Shown here piece by piece: positions 20,477 to 30,209 of a stretch of DNA of 64,000 nucleotides. The position numbers and the translations under genes are program-made. The stretch is from Pomphorhynchus laevis (taxonomy: Eukaryota > Acanthocephala > Palaeacanthocephala > Echinorhynchida > Pomphorhynchidae), in NCBI GenBank assembly GCA_012934845.2, contig WNNJ02000010.1, forward strand, positions 124,001-188,000. The letters are read 5' to 3'. The notes beneath the pieces are model-generated. The model saw nothing but the letters and a program-made list of their open reading frames with translations, had not been told where the DNA came from and ran no database searches. Position 1 is the stretch's first letter; each line of letters starts with the position of its first letter.

Positions 20477-21118
20477 CGTTAGGACCATTTTTCACATTAT
20501 GTGAAAAATGGTCCTTTTTTCACATATGAAAAACAGGGGTAAAAAAAATTAAATAAAATTTTTATTAGTCAAGTTTCCAATGAAAATTCAGAGCAATATG
20601 CTTGAGATAATCTATACTTGGAAGCAACTTGTAGGAAGCCAAAAGGGATTTCACGGGATCTTCGGGTATTTTTATCTTCATGAAGAAGTAGTAAAATCTT
20701 GTTATCCACGATTAACTGTTCATTTTTTAGTTCATTTAGAATTGGAATTATAGAACTCTGTTTACTATCAATCAAGCTATTTAGATGCCTATGGTAACCT
20801 TCAAGAGAGTTGGTGGTTCTGGGAATATTCATCTCTGTTCTCTCGTAAACATTCCAAAATGATATCTTTTTGTTACAAGTTTCATTCGATAGATATTCAC
20901 CCTGAAACCAAGTTTAAAATTCACCCAAGAAGCAGCGCCAATGCTTCTTGCCCAACTCGGTCTTTGTGTAATTGTAGAAATAGCCTTCATAAGCTATTTT
21001 ATCACCTCCTCTATTGCTCTTTATTATTTTTCCAGTGAGATTTATTTTCATTTTAGGGGTAAAAAATTTATGTGAAAAAATGACCATTTTTCACATAATG
21101 TGAAAAGTGGACCCAGCC
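20477..21118 (-). mobile_element. Non-autonomous Mutator-like DNA transposon with FLYWCH, 9-bp target duplication
   Basis: A 642-bp element flanked by the direct repeat GCAAACTTC (20,468-20,476 and 21,119-21,127), a 9-bp target duplication typical of Mutator-like elements. The ends are inverted repeats: the left contains CCATTTTTCACATTATGTGA and the right its near complement. Each terminus is itself nearly palindromic (20,482-20,514 on the left). The minus strand has a FLYWCH-like zinc-finger start (ATG at 21,051; SNRGGDKIAYEGYFYNY and HWRC), then the transposase C-terminus WNVYERTEMNIPRTTNSLEG and YHRHLNSL (20,850-20,780). The DDE core is gone, so it must have moved in trans, if at all. Confidence 0.85.
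20569..20832 (-). pseudogene. C-terminal remnant of a Mutator-like transposase
   Basis: 87 codons with RTTNSLEGYHRHLNSLI, matching the R-T-N-N-x-x-E-G-W/Y-H block after the catalytic core of MULE transposases. The sense reading extends upstream to about 20,900. The catalytic Asp and Glu region is absent, so it cannot be an active transposase. Confidence 0.75.
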
Positions 21119-21419
21119 GCAAACTTCTCTGAAATTCGTCGTCACTTGGCTCAGATTTCCTGGGCAGATTCGCCAGTTGTGGGTATATATTCACCTTGGC
21201 TAAATTTTAAGAATACTCTAGTAAGCTTACTCGAACGTTATTATTCCAGTTATGCCTAACAAAATTTCTATTATATCCCCATAGGATCTATCGAGATGTG
21301 AAGATAGCTATCAAACAGAGATCTCTAATGTTCCTAATTTATAAATGTAGGACGCCTTCTTTTTATTAATATCGTATAGCTCGTAACAAAATTGCAACAT
21401 CAATCCCCATGATTATTCG

Positions 21420-22450
21420 TCATTTCTCCATACCAAAGTATCCACGTTGCTCTCTCACACCCGGTCTCCCTCTTATCCCACTCTGCCTCGCCTAGCCTCA
21501 TCCTCCCGGAATTCTTTCATATTCTCCCTGTCTCACCTACAGAAGTCTCATCTATCCTCATGTCCTTGCCCAACAAAACCTCACCTGCCGATCCCCTGCA
21601 TACCCACATACTTAAATACATATGCTCATCGATATCCCTTTTTCTCACAACCTTGTTTAACTCGTCCATCCGCAGTCGTGTTTTCCCTTCACATTGGAAA
21701 TCCGCAATCGTTCGTCCCCTCCTTAAGAAACAATCGCTAGACCCCTCCCTTCCTTCTAGCTATCGCCCCGTTTTACTACTCCCTACTCTTTCTAAGCTCT
21801 TAGAACGCCGCATATAAATACAGATCAACGCTTATCTCTCATCATCCAATCTGTATCCTCCTTTTCAATCCGCTTTATGCTCTAATCACTCCACAGAAAT
21901 TGCCAACATGAAAGTTTACAACGACTTACTCATTTCTTGAGATAAGGCTCTATAAAGTGTCCTCATCTCCCTCGATCTCTCCTCCGCCTTCGATATTGTC
22001 GAACACTCCGTCCTCCTTTCTCGCCTTCTTTATGATTACGGATTTTCTTCATCCTCCGTGGCATGGTTTGCCTCATATCTATCCGACCGTTCCTTTCGCG
22101 TCTGTTCTAATTCATCATCCTCCCCTTCCATCCCTATTTTTTTGCGGGGGCCACCAGGTTCAGTCCTAGGTTCCCTGATTTTCTCTCTTTTGCTTGGCGA
22201 TCTCTCTCCGTTTATCAAATCTTACTCCTTTAACATCATGTAATACGCCGATGACATCCTAATCTATGCTCATTCATCGCACATCGCTTACACAATATCG
22301 GCATTTCTGCCTCCAATTGCATTTCTTCTATCTACAAAGGTCTCTCCAATCTCCATCTCGTTCTAAACCCCGACAAGTTTAAAATAATGTGGATCCTCCC
22401 CCGTAAATCAAACATATCTCCTCCCACTGTATCTTTTGCTTCATCGATAG
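21420..22450 (+). mobile_element. L2-like LINE fragment (RT), copy E
   Basis: Decayed plus-strand reverse transcriptase of the L2-like family seen at 48-58 kb. Blocks in several frames: MSLPNKTSPADPLHTHILK (21,560), KKQSLDPSLPSSYRP (21,726), NHSTEIANMKVYNDLLIS (21,887), LDLSSAFDIVEHSVLL (21,967), VAWFASYLSDRSFRV (22,056), PPGSVLGSLIFSLLLGDL and YADDILIYAH (22,245-22,275, the catalytic YADD). It stops around 22,445 before the C-terminal domain. At least five breaks. Confidence 0.85.
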
Positions 22451-22789
22451 GGTTGCCTCATCTAGATCTAAGTCGATATTCAATTTCGTTTATAATCGTA
22501 GTCCTTCCTTACGTGAAATACATGAAATTCAAACAACTCATTAATTCATTTAGGATCATCTTCAAACAGCATACTTGTTTGTTGACCATTTCATTATCAT
22601 ATATCCAAATGCACAATGGAATACATGAGAAACTTACAGTGCTGAGCCAACGTTTTACTTGTCTTAGCCTATTATAGTCGATGACTTTCGGCTTTTGTTA
22701 TCTAAGTTTTCCGGTAGTTGTATTTGCGTCATGATAAAATTCCATCAATTCTCCTTAAAGACACGGTCGACATTATTTGTCTACCCATT

Positions 22790-23460
22790 TAGCGCATATT
22801 TTCACATTCTTTATCTTTGTCAGTCGTGCATATAGACTGGAAAAACGCTATTGATCGCCCTATTTATAAGCATGATGAACGCACTAACTTGGATAACTAT
22901 CATCCAATCAGTTTATGTTATACAGCTTGTAAAGTCCTCAAAAAACTAATTCTTCATCGAATATATACCATTTACATAAACTTTTCACTAAGTGTCAATA
23001 CGATTTCCGCAGAAATAATTCTACTATAACAATTTTTTTACCTGCGCATGAAAGTTGGGAACTTAATGTACAGGCATGGTCTGGAGTGGCATAATCTTTA
23101 TTGATTTATCCAAACCTTTTGATCGTGTAATCCACACACTTCTGATGTCGAATTTACACCGTTTTGGAATTCTCGAGATTCTCTTACTATGGATCTATGG
23201 ATTTGTCTTTGATACATTCATTGCGTTTCTTATAGGTGACTTCCTGTCGGAATAGAGCGGTTTATCTACAGGCGTTCCTCAGAGATCATTTTTAGTCTAC
23301 TGTTGTTCAGTATAATACATCAATGTTTGTATCCAGGCTGTATAGGGTTGCCTCATCTAAATAATGTGGATGTATTTGTAGACTGGTGTGTTTCGTGGTC
23401 TAGCCGTAAATCTTATTAAGTGTCAGCACATGTACTTAGGCTCTATTCGATATCAACATA
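22790..23460 (+). mobile_element. CR1-group LINE fragment (RT), copy B4
   Basis: Plus-strand pieces: WKNAIDRPIYKHDERTNLDN and YHPISLCYTACKVLKKLILH (22,846-22,960), IFIDLSKPFDRVIHTLLMS (23,095-23,150; the FDxSKAFD motif with K-P), then STGVPQRSFLVYCCSV (23,270) and DVFVDWCVSW and LIKCQHMYLGS (23,370-23,440). Strongly decayed. An 18-bp word (ATAGGGTTGCCTCATCTA) at 23,342 in this copy also occurs at 22,447, at the end of copy E. Confidence 0.65.
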
Positions 23461-23489
23461 AAGTTAAGATAAATATTTTATTTATAGTG

Positions 23490-23872
23490 GCAAATACGAG
23501 CATCTTACGGGATGCTTGAATAGGTTTATAAGTAGTTTGCCAAAGTGTGATAATTCATTGTAGAAATAAGCTTCATATTCCTTCGCCAAGTCGCACGAAA
23601 CGAAGGAAATTTTAATCTCTGCTACATAGAATCTTGCAGAATTAAAGATAACTCTGTTAGTGTATTTTTCTGCAAATTTACGAAGAATTTTTTAGTTTAG
23701 GAATAGGGGGAAGTTCCCATATTACTTCTTTTGCAGTGGAAGGTAACAAAGCACTTACGTCGACTATATTATTAGAAGTAAACTTGATCTTGCTTGCATT
23801 ATCAGCGAGTTTGCTTGAAATTGCATACTTACGTGATTGTTTGATAGCTCAGATATTTCACTTTTCACGAAA
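23490..23872 (-). mobile_element. LINE family A-type ORF1 fragment, inverted
   Basis: The minus strand gives KFAEKYTNRVIFNSARFY and EIKISFVSCDLAKEYEAYF (23,690-23,560). These correspond to NFVKTYKNRVLFHKIKLF and SFISADLLSTYSEYF in the intact ORF1 at 38.3 kb. Upstream is its Ser-rich N-terminal part, up to 23,872. It meets copy A2 head-to-head across a small fold-back (23,859-23,865 with 23,871-23,877). Confidence 0.65.
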
Positions 23873-24905
23873 AAGTGCTTGCGCGTAGAATCCGCGATCA
23901 TCTGAGTCGGCGAAATTAAATTCCGCCAAGTTTCCATGGGTTCGTCAAAGGTCCCTCGGTCCATTCAGCGGTTGGTGAAGTGCATCAGTTTTGTCAGGAG
24001 AATAGTCATCAACCTTTTGTGGATGTTTTCCTTGATTTTTCTGCTCCATTTGACCGCATCACCATTTCCTTTGTGATCTCTTCTCTTAGGTCCCTCGGGT
24101 TGCCTGCGAGAATTGTTAACAGGGTGGAGATACTGCTGTACACCAAGCGATTCTACTATGAAGACGACCCTGATGCGCGTCAGTTCTACCCTATTACGGG
24201 TGTGCCCCAAGGATCCCACTTTCTCCAATCTTATATCTTGCTGCCTATATTGAACTCTTTAAAATATTTAAACGCGAACAACGTGTTGTGGTATATGCTG
24301 ATGATACCGCAGTCCTGTTTTCTGGACGCATGTGCAAAGACGTAATACCAAACGTCAGCCGTTTCTTTTTAAGATTAAAAGACCTGTTACCCCAGTTCAA
24401 TCTTTTTTAAACTCCGCTAAATCGCAGATGGTCGTCTTTCATGACACTCCTGCTACAAAGCAAAAACTTAAGAGATTAGCACTCTCTGCTCTATCCTCCA
24501 TATTTGCCCCTGAACCACTAGCCACCTTCATAAGTCGAGTAAAATACCTGGGGTTCACCGTTACGGTGAACTGGTTGGCGAAAGCTGATCTGGATAGACT
24601 CAAACGTATCCTGAAGAAAGCTAGATGGGATGTGAAACGGACCCAGCATTTGTCGTTGAAAGTGAAAACCCAGGTGCGCCTTTGGGGCACCTGGGCTATC
24701 TCGGGATTGGTCTTCTTATCAAGAGGTCGTCCCCCAGGGCAAAGGCTAAGGTTTCTTATGCCCCTCGTCTCTCGTTTTCCCAGCATAGTCCGCGCCGATT
24801 GGATTCTCGGGTGGGAATACCCCCTGGTTGTTCAGTCGGAAGGCGGTGTGTTGGATCGGTTGGGGGCTCAGATCCCCCTGGACCCAAGTCCATGAAAGAG
24901 AAAGG
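23873..24905 (+). mobile_element. LINE family A, copy A2 (RT and C-terminal domain)
   Basis: Plus strand: the RT starts at ALARRIRDHLSRRN (23,877), then HSAVGEVHQFCQENSHQPFV, VFLDFSAPFDRITISFVISS (24,025), RQFYPITGVPQGS (24,180), a decayed YADD region near 24,300, LNSAKSQMVVFHDTPATKQ (24,410) and the C-terminal domain SRVKYLGFTVTVNW through LSRGRPPGQRLRFLMPLVS, ending near 24,895. The part after 24,332 is open for 187 codons. No RNase H domain is visible. The 5' end begins inside RT motif 1 and is not a normal insertion boundary. Confidence 0.85.
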
Positions 24906-25434
24906 AAGACTAATAATAATGAAGTTGAAGTTCTGTCATTTTTTATCTGACGTTGTTGTGACCTACTTTTTTCTTGCATGCTATATATTTTAGTGTATTT
25001 AATAGTCTTTATTATTATAGCACAGGCTTTGAATCAGGCAAATTTTGCAATTTTCGTGTTCAAGTGTAGAATTTCGTGTTCAAGTGTATTATTTGCACGC
25101 AGTATCATTCGCCTCAACGAAATCTTTTTGAGCTAATTTCCTATCAAGAGTTGATCATATCTTGACGAAGCCTTATAGCCTAATTGGGCGGCTTCAGTCG
25201 ATAGGGTAAGTTTTACTTTTTTGTTTATAGCTTCTATTTGCATATATAGTTTTGTGTGAATATTTATACATTTTGTGTGCATATCTGTCTTTTTTATTTT
25301 TATTCTTTTTTCTTTATTTTCACTTATATATAGCATAAAAATCGCATATCTTGTGAAATACAAGACAATAAAAAACGCTAATCACCTGTATCGATTTATA
25401 CACTTATAAAAGAGGTAGAGAAGGATTTCCAGCG
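24905..25434. other. Unassigned spacer
   Basis: No coding signal. It contains a short direct repeat (TTCGTGTTCAAGTGTA at 25,053 and 25,073). The last part may be the 5' UTR of the family G LINE that follows. Confidence 0.5.
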
Positions 25435-25440
25435 CAAAAG

Positions 25441-25735
25441 ATGCTCTTGCCAATAAGGCAGGACGCTTTTGCGCTGAAAATAACTTGGGATAATGACGAA
25501 GGCAAAACCACCTTTCAAAAGAATATTAGAGGTACCGTCAAAGATAACATCTCTCGGGAAAGTATCTTTGAGCGGTACATTTTGAAAGATGGTTTTGCCA
25601 GAATAACATTCAAAAATGTAAATATAAAAAAAACATTCAGGATTAAGCTACATCAAATAAAAGGAATCAAAGTCACTGACACTTCTCTGCGTTCTACGGA
25701 AATTCTTATGGGATGTGCCGTCGTTCGCAGAGGAT
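25441..25735 (+). pseudogene. Family G LINE ORF1, N-terminal part
   Basis: 98 codons from the first ATG. A basic and acidic RNA-binding-like region without recognised domain (IFERYILKDGFARITF). The frame is lost near 25,733 and continues as EDEDVKDLTDKYGIAVI in the next frame, up to the fold-back at 25,805-25,838. Confidence 0.6.
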
Positions 25736-25821
25736 GAGGATGTCAAGGATTTGACAGATAAGTACGGAATAGCTGTAATAAAAAATATAAATCATATAAC
25801 CAAGCTTACAGCTCTTTTCTT

Positions 25822-26268
25822 GTGAAAGGAGCTGTAAGTGATTTGAAAAAGCTGCGAGACTCTCGACCTGGAATTTTGGGTCATATAATCAAATTGGTAA
25901 TTTTCGATAAGGATGACCTGAAATTCCGGTATCCGCAGTGCTACCGCTGTCAGCGATGGGGTCAATTTTCAAACATGTGTTTGGAAAGTGGTCCTCGCTG
26001 TGTGCACTGTGGAGACGAGTATGAATCACAAAATTGTGAAAAAAGGTCCGAAAGACCAAAGTGTGCTAACTGTACACAGTCACATAGGGCTTATTCTCAC
26101 ACATGCATCCATTTTAAAGAATGTTTAAAGTGGGTGGATGATGAGAATAAAAAAGCGTGTGAAGGAGCACAAACCTTTTTACAAGCCGCAAGAAAACAGT
26201 CGGGTGATCAACATGTCTCAGAAATGAGAATGTTGATCGACCGACTAAACGAACTGGAAAAAAGGTGA
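25822..26268 (+). pseudogene. Family G LINE ORF1, zinc-knuckle part
   Basis: 148 codons. Three knuckles as in Jockey/I-type gag-like ORF1 proteins: CYRCQRWGQFSNMC (residues 40-53, His replaced by Gln), CVHCGDEYESQNC (60-72, His replaced by Tyr) and CANCTQSHRAYSHTC (81-95, complete CX2CX3HX6C). The usual role is binding LINE RNA. A charged coiled-coil-like tail follows in the next frame (26,265-26,520). Loss of two knuckle histidines supports decay. Confidence 0.75.
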
Positions 26269-28187
26269 CGATAGTGACCGCGGAAAATAAAAATCTAAAA
26301 ACAAAATTATTATCAAAAGAGAATAAAATACAAAATTTGAAAAAAGATATAAGCCGAATATCAATAAGTAATTACAAAAACTATAATGAAAATAAAAAAA
26401 TAATACAAAAAAGCTCAAATCGTTTTGCAACTTTAAAAAACGCAGATTCAGAAAGGGATGACGAAAACATAAAGTTTGGCTCCTTAGTTTCCTCAGTCTC
26501 GAAAGGAGCTGCTATTTTTTAAGTCGTTCACAAACAGGCAAGGAAAGATAGCTCTTCAAAAGGAGGCACAAAGTTAGGGGAAACGTCCTCCTGCAGATGC
26601 AGCCATGTAAAAAGCGGCGCATTGAGTACAATTCGCCGCTCTGGAATATAGGAACCCTTAGGAACCTAATTCAATATACCAAGTTGGATCATGGGGATGT
26701 CCTCTTTCCTCAGGATGCGCGTTCTTTACAGCTTTTAAACACTTTAACCAGAAGTTTCGAAAATTACAAAATTTTCACATATCAAGTTGACGGCAAGTTA
26801 GAGCTCACCCTGGTCTCAATGACAAGCGCGCGTCTTAACGCTTGCTTGATTTCAGAAGGGTCCAATGACGTGGGATCTTATCAACTTCTGAAATTTTTCG
26901 TTTCCCGCCGTCCGGTGTATGTAGCATTCCTACATAAAATCGGGTGGCTGGCGGACGAAGAAGAGTAAGAAGGCTGTCAAGACGTTGCTGCTTAGGGTGT
27001 TTAATGTCGGTGCCCACTACATTGTTGGTGACCTAAATGACTCCGAAGGAGCTCGAGTGGGATAACTGATTGACCAAATCGGAGAGGCCATAATCCTACT
27101 AGAGGGACGTTTCTCCGGCGTCATACAGGTTACCAATCCATTTTAGATATCGCAATTAATCTAAAAAATGTCAAGTTTAAAACAAATTGGTTAAACACAG
27201 AATTGGACTGGGTTTGGAAGAAAGAAATGGTACAAAAGTCAGATTTCAATCGACCAAGGCTGGTATACAAGCTTACAACCAAAAAGTTAAAATTTTTTAA
27301 TTAATAATAATGATAATAATATTAATTAAATTTTAAATTATATAACGAATGAATGTGAGAATGTGTGTGAGTACATTAAAATTTTTAATGAATTGAGCGT
27401 AAATGTTAAAATGAATAGTTTTAATGATTTTAGTTCAAATTTTATAAATAATCAATTGTATTTTTAAGAAATAATATTTTTTATACAATTTTAATGCTGA
27501 ATTATATAATTCCACATTAAATAATTCAGCATTAATTCAGTATTAATTCAGCATCAGAATTATATAATTCATCAAATAAACACCTGCGGACAAAACGACC
27601 ACTATTGCAAAAATACAATCCTAAAGCCTTCCACATAAAGAAATTCCTCTGGGGACTAAGAACTGATCCTATTCCGTCCGATCGTAGGAGGTTTATCATC
27701 TGCCGACTCCAAGATCAAATCGATGAAGAGTCGTTGACGCGTGATGCAAGAAAGCTGCTGTCCTACAAGACTTTCTCAAAAGAATGGTGGTCATCCATAA
27801 GGAAGACCACCTTTCAGTCTTTGAGAGCAGCAGCTTCCAAGTGGATTGCTTCAAAGAGCATTGATATTGTATTAGAGGAAATGAAAAAGAAACACCTCTC
27901 AAATGCAATAATATGATCCGAGGATGTGCAGCCTCAAATTAGGTTGAAGCTTACTTTCTATCATATTGACCCATTGGAAGAGGATATCACACTTGAAAAT
28001 CTCTTGGATGCGTAGCCGATCACGCCTAAAACGTCATCTAATGGCATCTCAGTGTGCGCGGCTGCTACGAAAGCTGATCGACGAAGAACTCTTAGGGCAA
28101 ATCGCGGCTAAACTGTTAGCTTCACCGCTAGCAGCCTGACCAGATATTGCACTAGGAAAAGCTATATTTCTTCTAAGGTGTCAATGG

Positions 28188-28958
28188 GTGTCAACGGCTA
28201 AGGACACGAGACCAATCACCATATCCAATAATATGGTAATGATCTATGAGAGAGCTCTGGCAAGATATCTGGCTCGCTACTACAAGTCGCGTGGATTGTT
28301 GGGTGACCACATTTACGGGTTTCGTAGTGGTAGGGGAATTGTAAAAGCAGTCAGAGCGTTGCAGGGTTTTCTCACCAAGGATACACGACCGGCACTGCTG
28401 TATTCTCTTGACGTGTCTGCAGCCTTTAACAACATCATACTCGACTCAGTAATGGAAACGTTGAGAAGAGATGTTGTTCCACTGAACATTCTGCGTTGAG
28501 CGTAGGGAATTTCGGAGAGCAGAAGCTTCTATCTAGAAGATGATAAGGGTCCCTTGTATAAGCTATCCAAGGTTCTTCTTCAAGGGCCCCCTTTACCGCC
28601 AATCATTTATATGATTACGACAAGGGTAGTCATGGATGGACTTTTAGATAGAAACACAAGTGGTACTATCTATGCGGACGATATATCGCTGGTGTTTAAA
28701 AGAAACCCCTTGTCTGACAGGAGATTCGGAAACAGAGTGAAATCTTTGGTGAGTGGGATTGCTAGACGCCTGTCTAAGTTGGGTTTGTCGTTAAACCCAA
28801 CGAAAAGCAACTTCATTCACTACAGATTTCGAAAATCGGGACGCCATACTAAATTATTTGGTGATCTTCTGGGGGAATCGAAAGAGACAAATAAGGATAC
28901 TAGGATATGTTTTCGAATCCAGGCTGCACTTGAGATCAAACATGTCAAAACATTTTAA
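28188..28958 (+). pseudogene. Family G LINE ORF2, reverse transcriptase core
   Basis: Two open segments (28,188-28,499 and 28,554-28,958) in different frames together hold RT motifs 1 to E: RPITISNN, YGFRSGRG, SLDVSAAFNN (the first catalytic Asp), GPPLPPIIYMITT (a decayed G-S-x-L-S-P) and YADDISL (the catalytic DD). The gap between them is a short frame break. A further 100 codons (28,858-29,160) overlap in the third frame and give the C-terminal tail. Confidence 0.8.
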
Positions 28959-29399
28959 ATTAGTAAAAAAAGGAATAAAGTTGTTCTGGCGTGCAAGACG
29001 TTTAAATGCCAGTTTGAGTAGGTGTATAGTAGTGCTCGACGTGTTTGTGTTGAGCGGCTTATACTTCTATTCAAATAATCGTCCACCAGAACAACGTTAT
29101 AGATTTTTAAAAAGTATTCTAGAATTAATTAAAAAGAATTTAATAATGATGAATATTTGAAAAATAAATTAAAAGATATGTAAAGTTTTATAATGTAAAA
29201 ATAAAAAATTTTAAATAATTTTAATTTTTTTTGAGTGAATTTGGCTTACTTTATTTTTTTTGTCTAATTTAAAATCTTATGTAAATTTTTTGTTGTATAA
29301 AAAATGAAATATAATTTTATTGTTTAAATATTGTTTTGTTTATTTTTATCATTGTTTTTACCATCACAAATCCGGAAAGCAAAATAATTACGACAGTCA

Positions 29400-30060
29400 A
29401 AAGACAAATACTTCCCGTAGACGGGTTTGCAGAAGATCGCATACCACATCCCTGTTCACTGGACACAGGTGTAAAGACGTAGTCTCTGACATCAGCCGTT
29501 TCTTTTTAAGATTAAAAGACCAGTTACCTATATCCAATCTTATTTTAAACTCCGCCAAATCGCAGGCGGTTGTCTTTTATGGCACACCTGCTTCAAAGCA
29601 AAAACTTAAGAGATTAGCACTCTCTGCGCTCTCCTCCATATTTGCCTCTGAACCCATCCCTACATTCACAAGTCGAGTAAAATACCTGGGGTTCACCGTT
29701 ACGGTGAACTGGTCGGCAAAAGCTGACCTGGATAGACTCAAACGTATCCTGAAGAAAGCTAGGTGGGCCCTGAAACGGGCTCAGCATCTGTCATTAAAAA
29801 GGAAAACCCAGGTGCGCCTTTGGGGCACTTGGGCTATCTGGGGATTAGTCTTATTTTCGAGAGGACGTCCCCCAGAGCAAAGACTAAGGTTTTTTAAGCT
29901 CCTCGTCTCTCGTTTACCCAGCATAGTCCGCACCGACTGGATTCTTCGGGAGGTGAAAGACCCCGGGTGGTTCAGTCGAAAGCGGCGTGTTGGATCGGTT
30001 GGGGGCTCAGATCCCCTTGGATTTGAGGCCGTGATCATGGAAGAAGCCTTCACTTGCAGT
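29400..30060 (+). mobile_element. LINE family A, copy A3 (post-YADD domain)
   Basis: Plus strand, inside an open frame of 296 codons that starts in unrelated flank (29,320). Family A begins at about 29,445 with SLFTGHRCKDVVSDISRFFL, just after the catalytic YADD, and continues through LNSAKSQAVVFYGTPASKQ, SRVKYLGFTVTVNWSAKADL and SRGRPPEQRLRFFKLLVS to GWFSRKRRVGSVGGSD. It is 5'-truncated, uninterrupted, and more than 85% identical to A2 and A5 by eye. It probably inserted fairly recently. Confidence 0.85.
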
Positions 30061-30209
30061 ATTGTCTATTTCCTTGGATTTTATGTAACGGACCTGTTAT
30101 TTATTTATATATATTTTTTCACCATGTTTTATTTTTTATTAAGAAAATCTTTTTTTATTTATTTATTGATTGCAGCAAAAGCAATTTTCCGAATTTTGAT
30201 TATTTTCTA

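Larger units (their letters stand above)
19990..21410 (+). mobile_element. CR1-group LINE fragment, family B copy 3, split by a DNA transposon
   Basis: Plus-strand endonuclease readings: VGDLNMPHIN (20,157-20,190), LRQHVHEFTRFRG (20,260-20,300), YLLDVVLSSHSDSISPIV, GNNDHCALKLNI (the DHC/SDH motif) and INIRRANF up to 20,476. The reading resumes at 21,119 with NFSEIRRHLAQISWADSPV and a linker. The 642-bp block between is an inserted Mutator-like element. Without it the endonuclease reads on directly. The copy lacks RT and is decayed. Confidence 0.75.
25435..29190 (+). mobile_element. LINE family G (I/Jockey/R1-group), near full-length, degenerate
   Basis: One plus-strand element with both ORFs. 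ORF1 (25,441-26,520, frame-broken) has three zinc knuckles and a coiled coil. ORF2 has an endonuclease from about 26,597: LWNIGTLRNLIQY, LNACLISEG, then VGDLNDSEGARVG at 27,018-27,060. An AT-rich, poorly coding linker follows (27,290-27,590), then RT. RT blocks are RPITISNNMVMIYERALARY (28,209), IYGFRSGRGIVKAVRAL (28,311), LLYSLDVSAAFNNIIL (28,395), GTIYADDISLVFKRN (28,660, catalytic YADD) and LGLSLNPTKSNFIHYRF. The C-terminal block NNRPPEQRYRFLKSILE (29,075) matches family A's SRGRPPEQRLRFLK, so G and A are related. Several frameshifts; inactive. Confidence 0.85.

Noticed and set aside
22447-23359. 18-bp direct repeat as a target duplication around a 0.9-kb insertion
   Set aside because: The right copy is part of the LINE B4 reading itself, so it is more likely a transposed fragment than a duplication flanking the element.
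24439-24786. Antisense open frames over LINE A copies (also 29,781-30,053 and 37,678-38,034)
   Set aside because: They mirror the codon bias of the real RT frame on the other strand and carry no motif.
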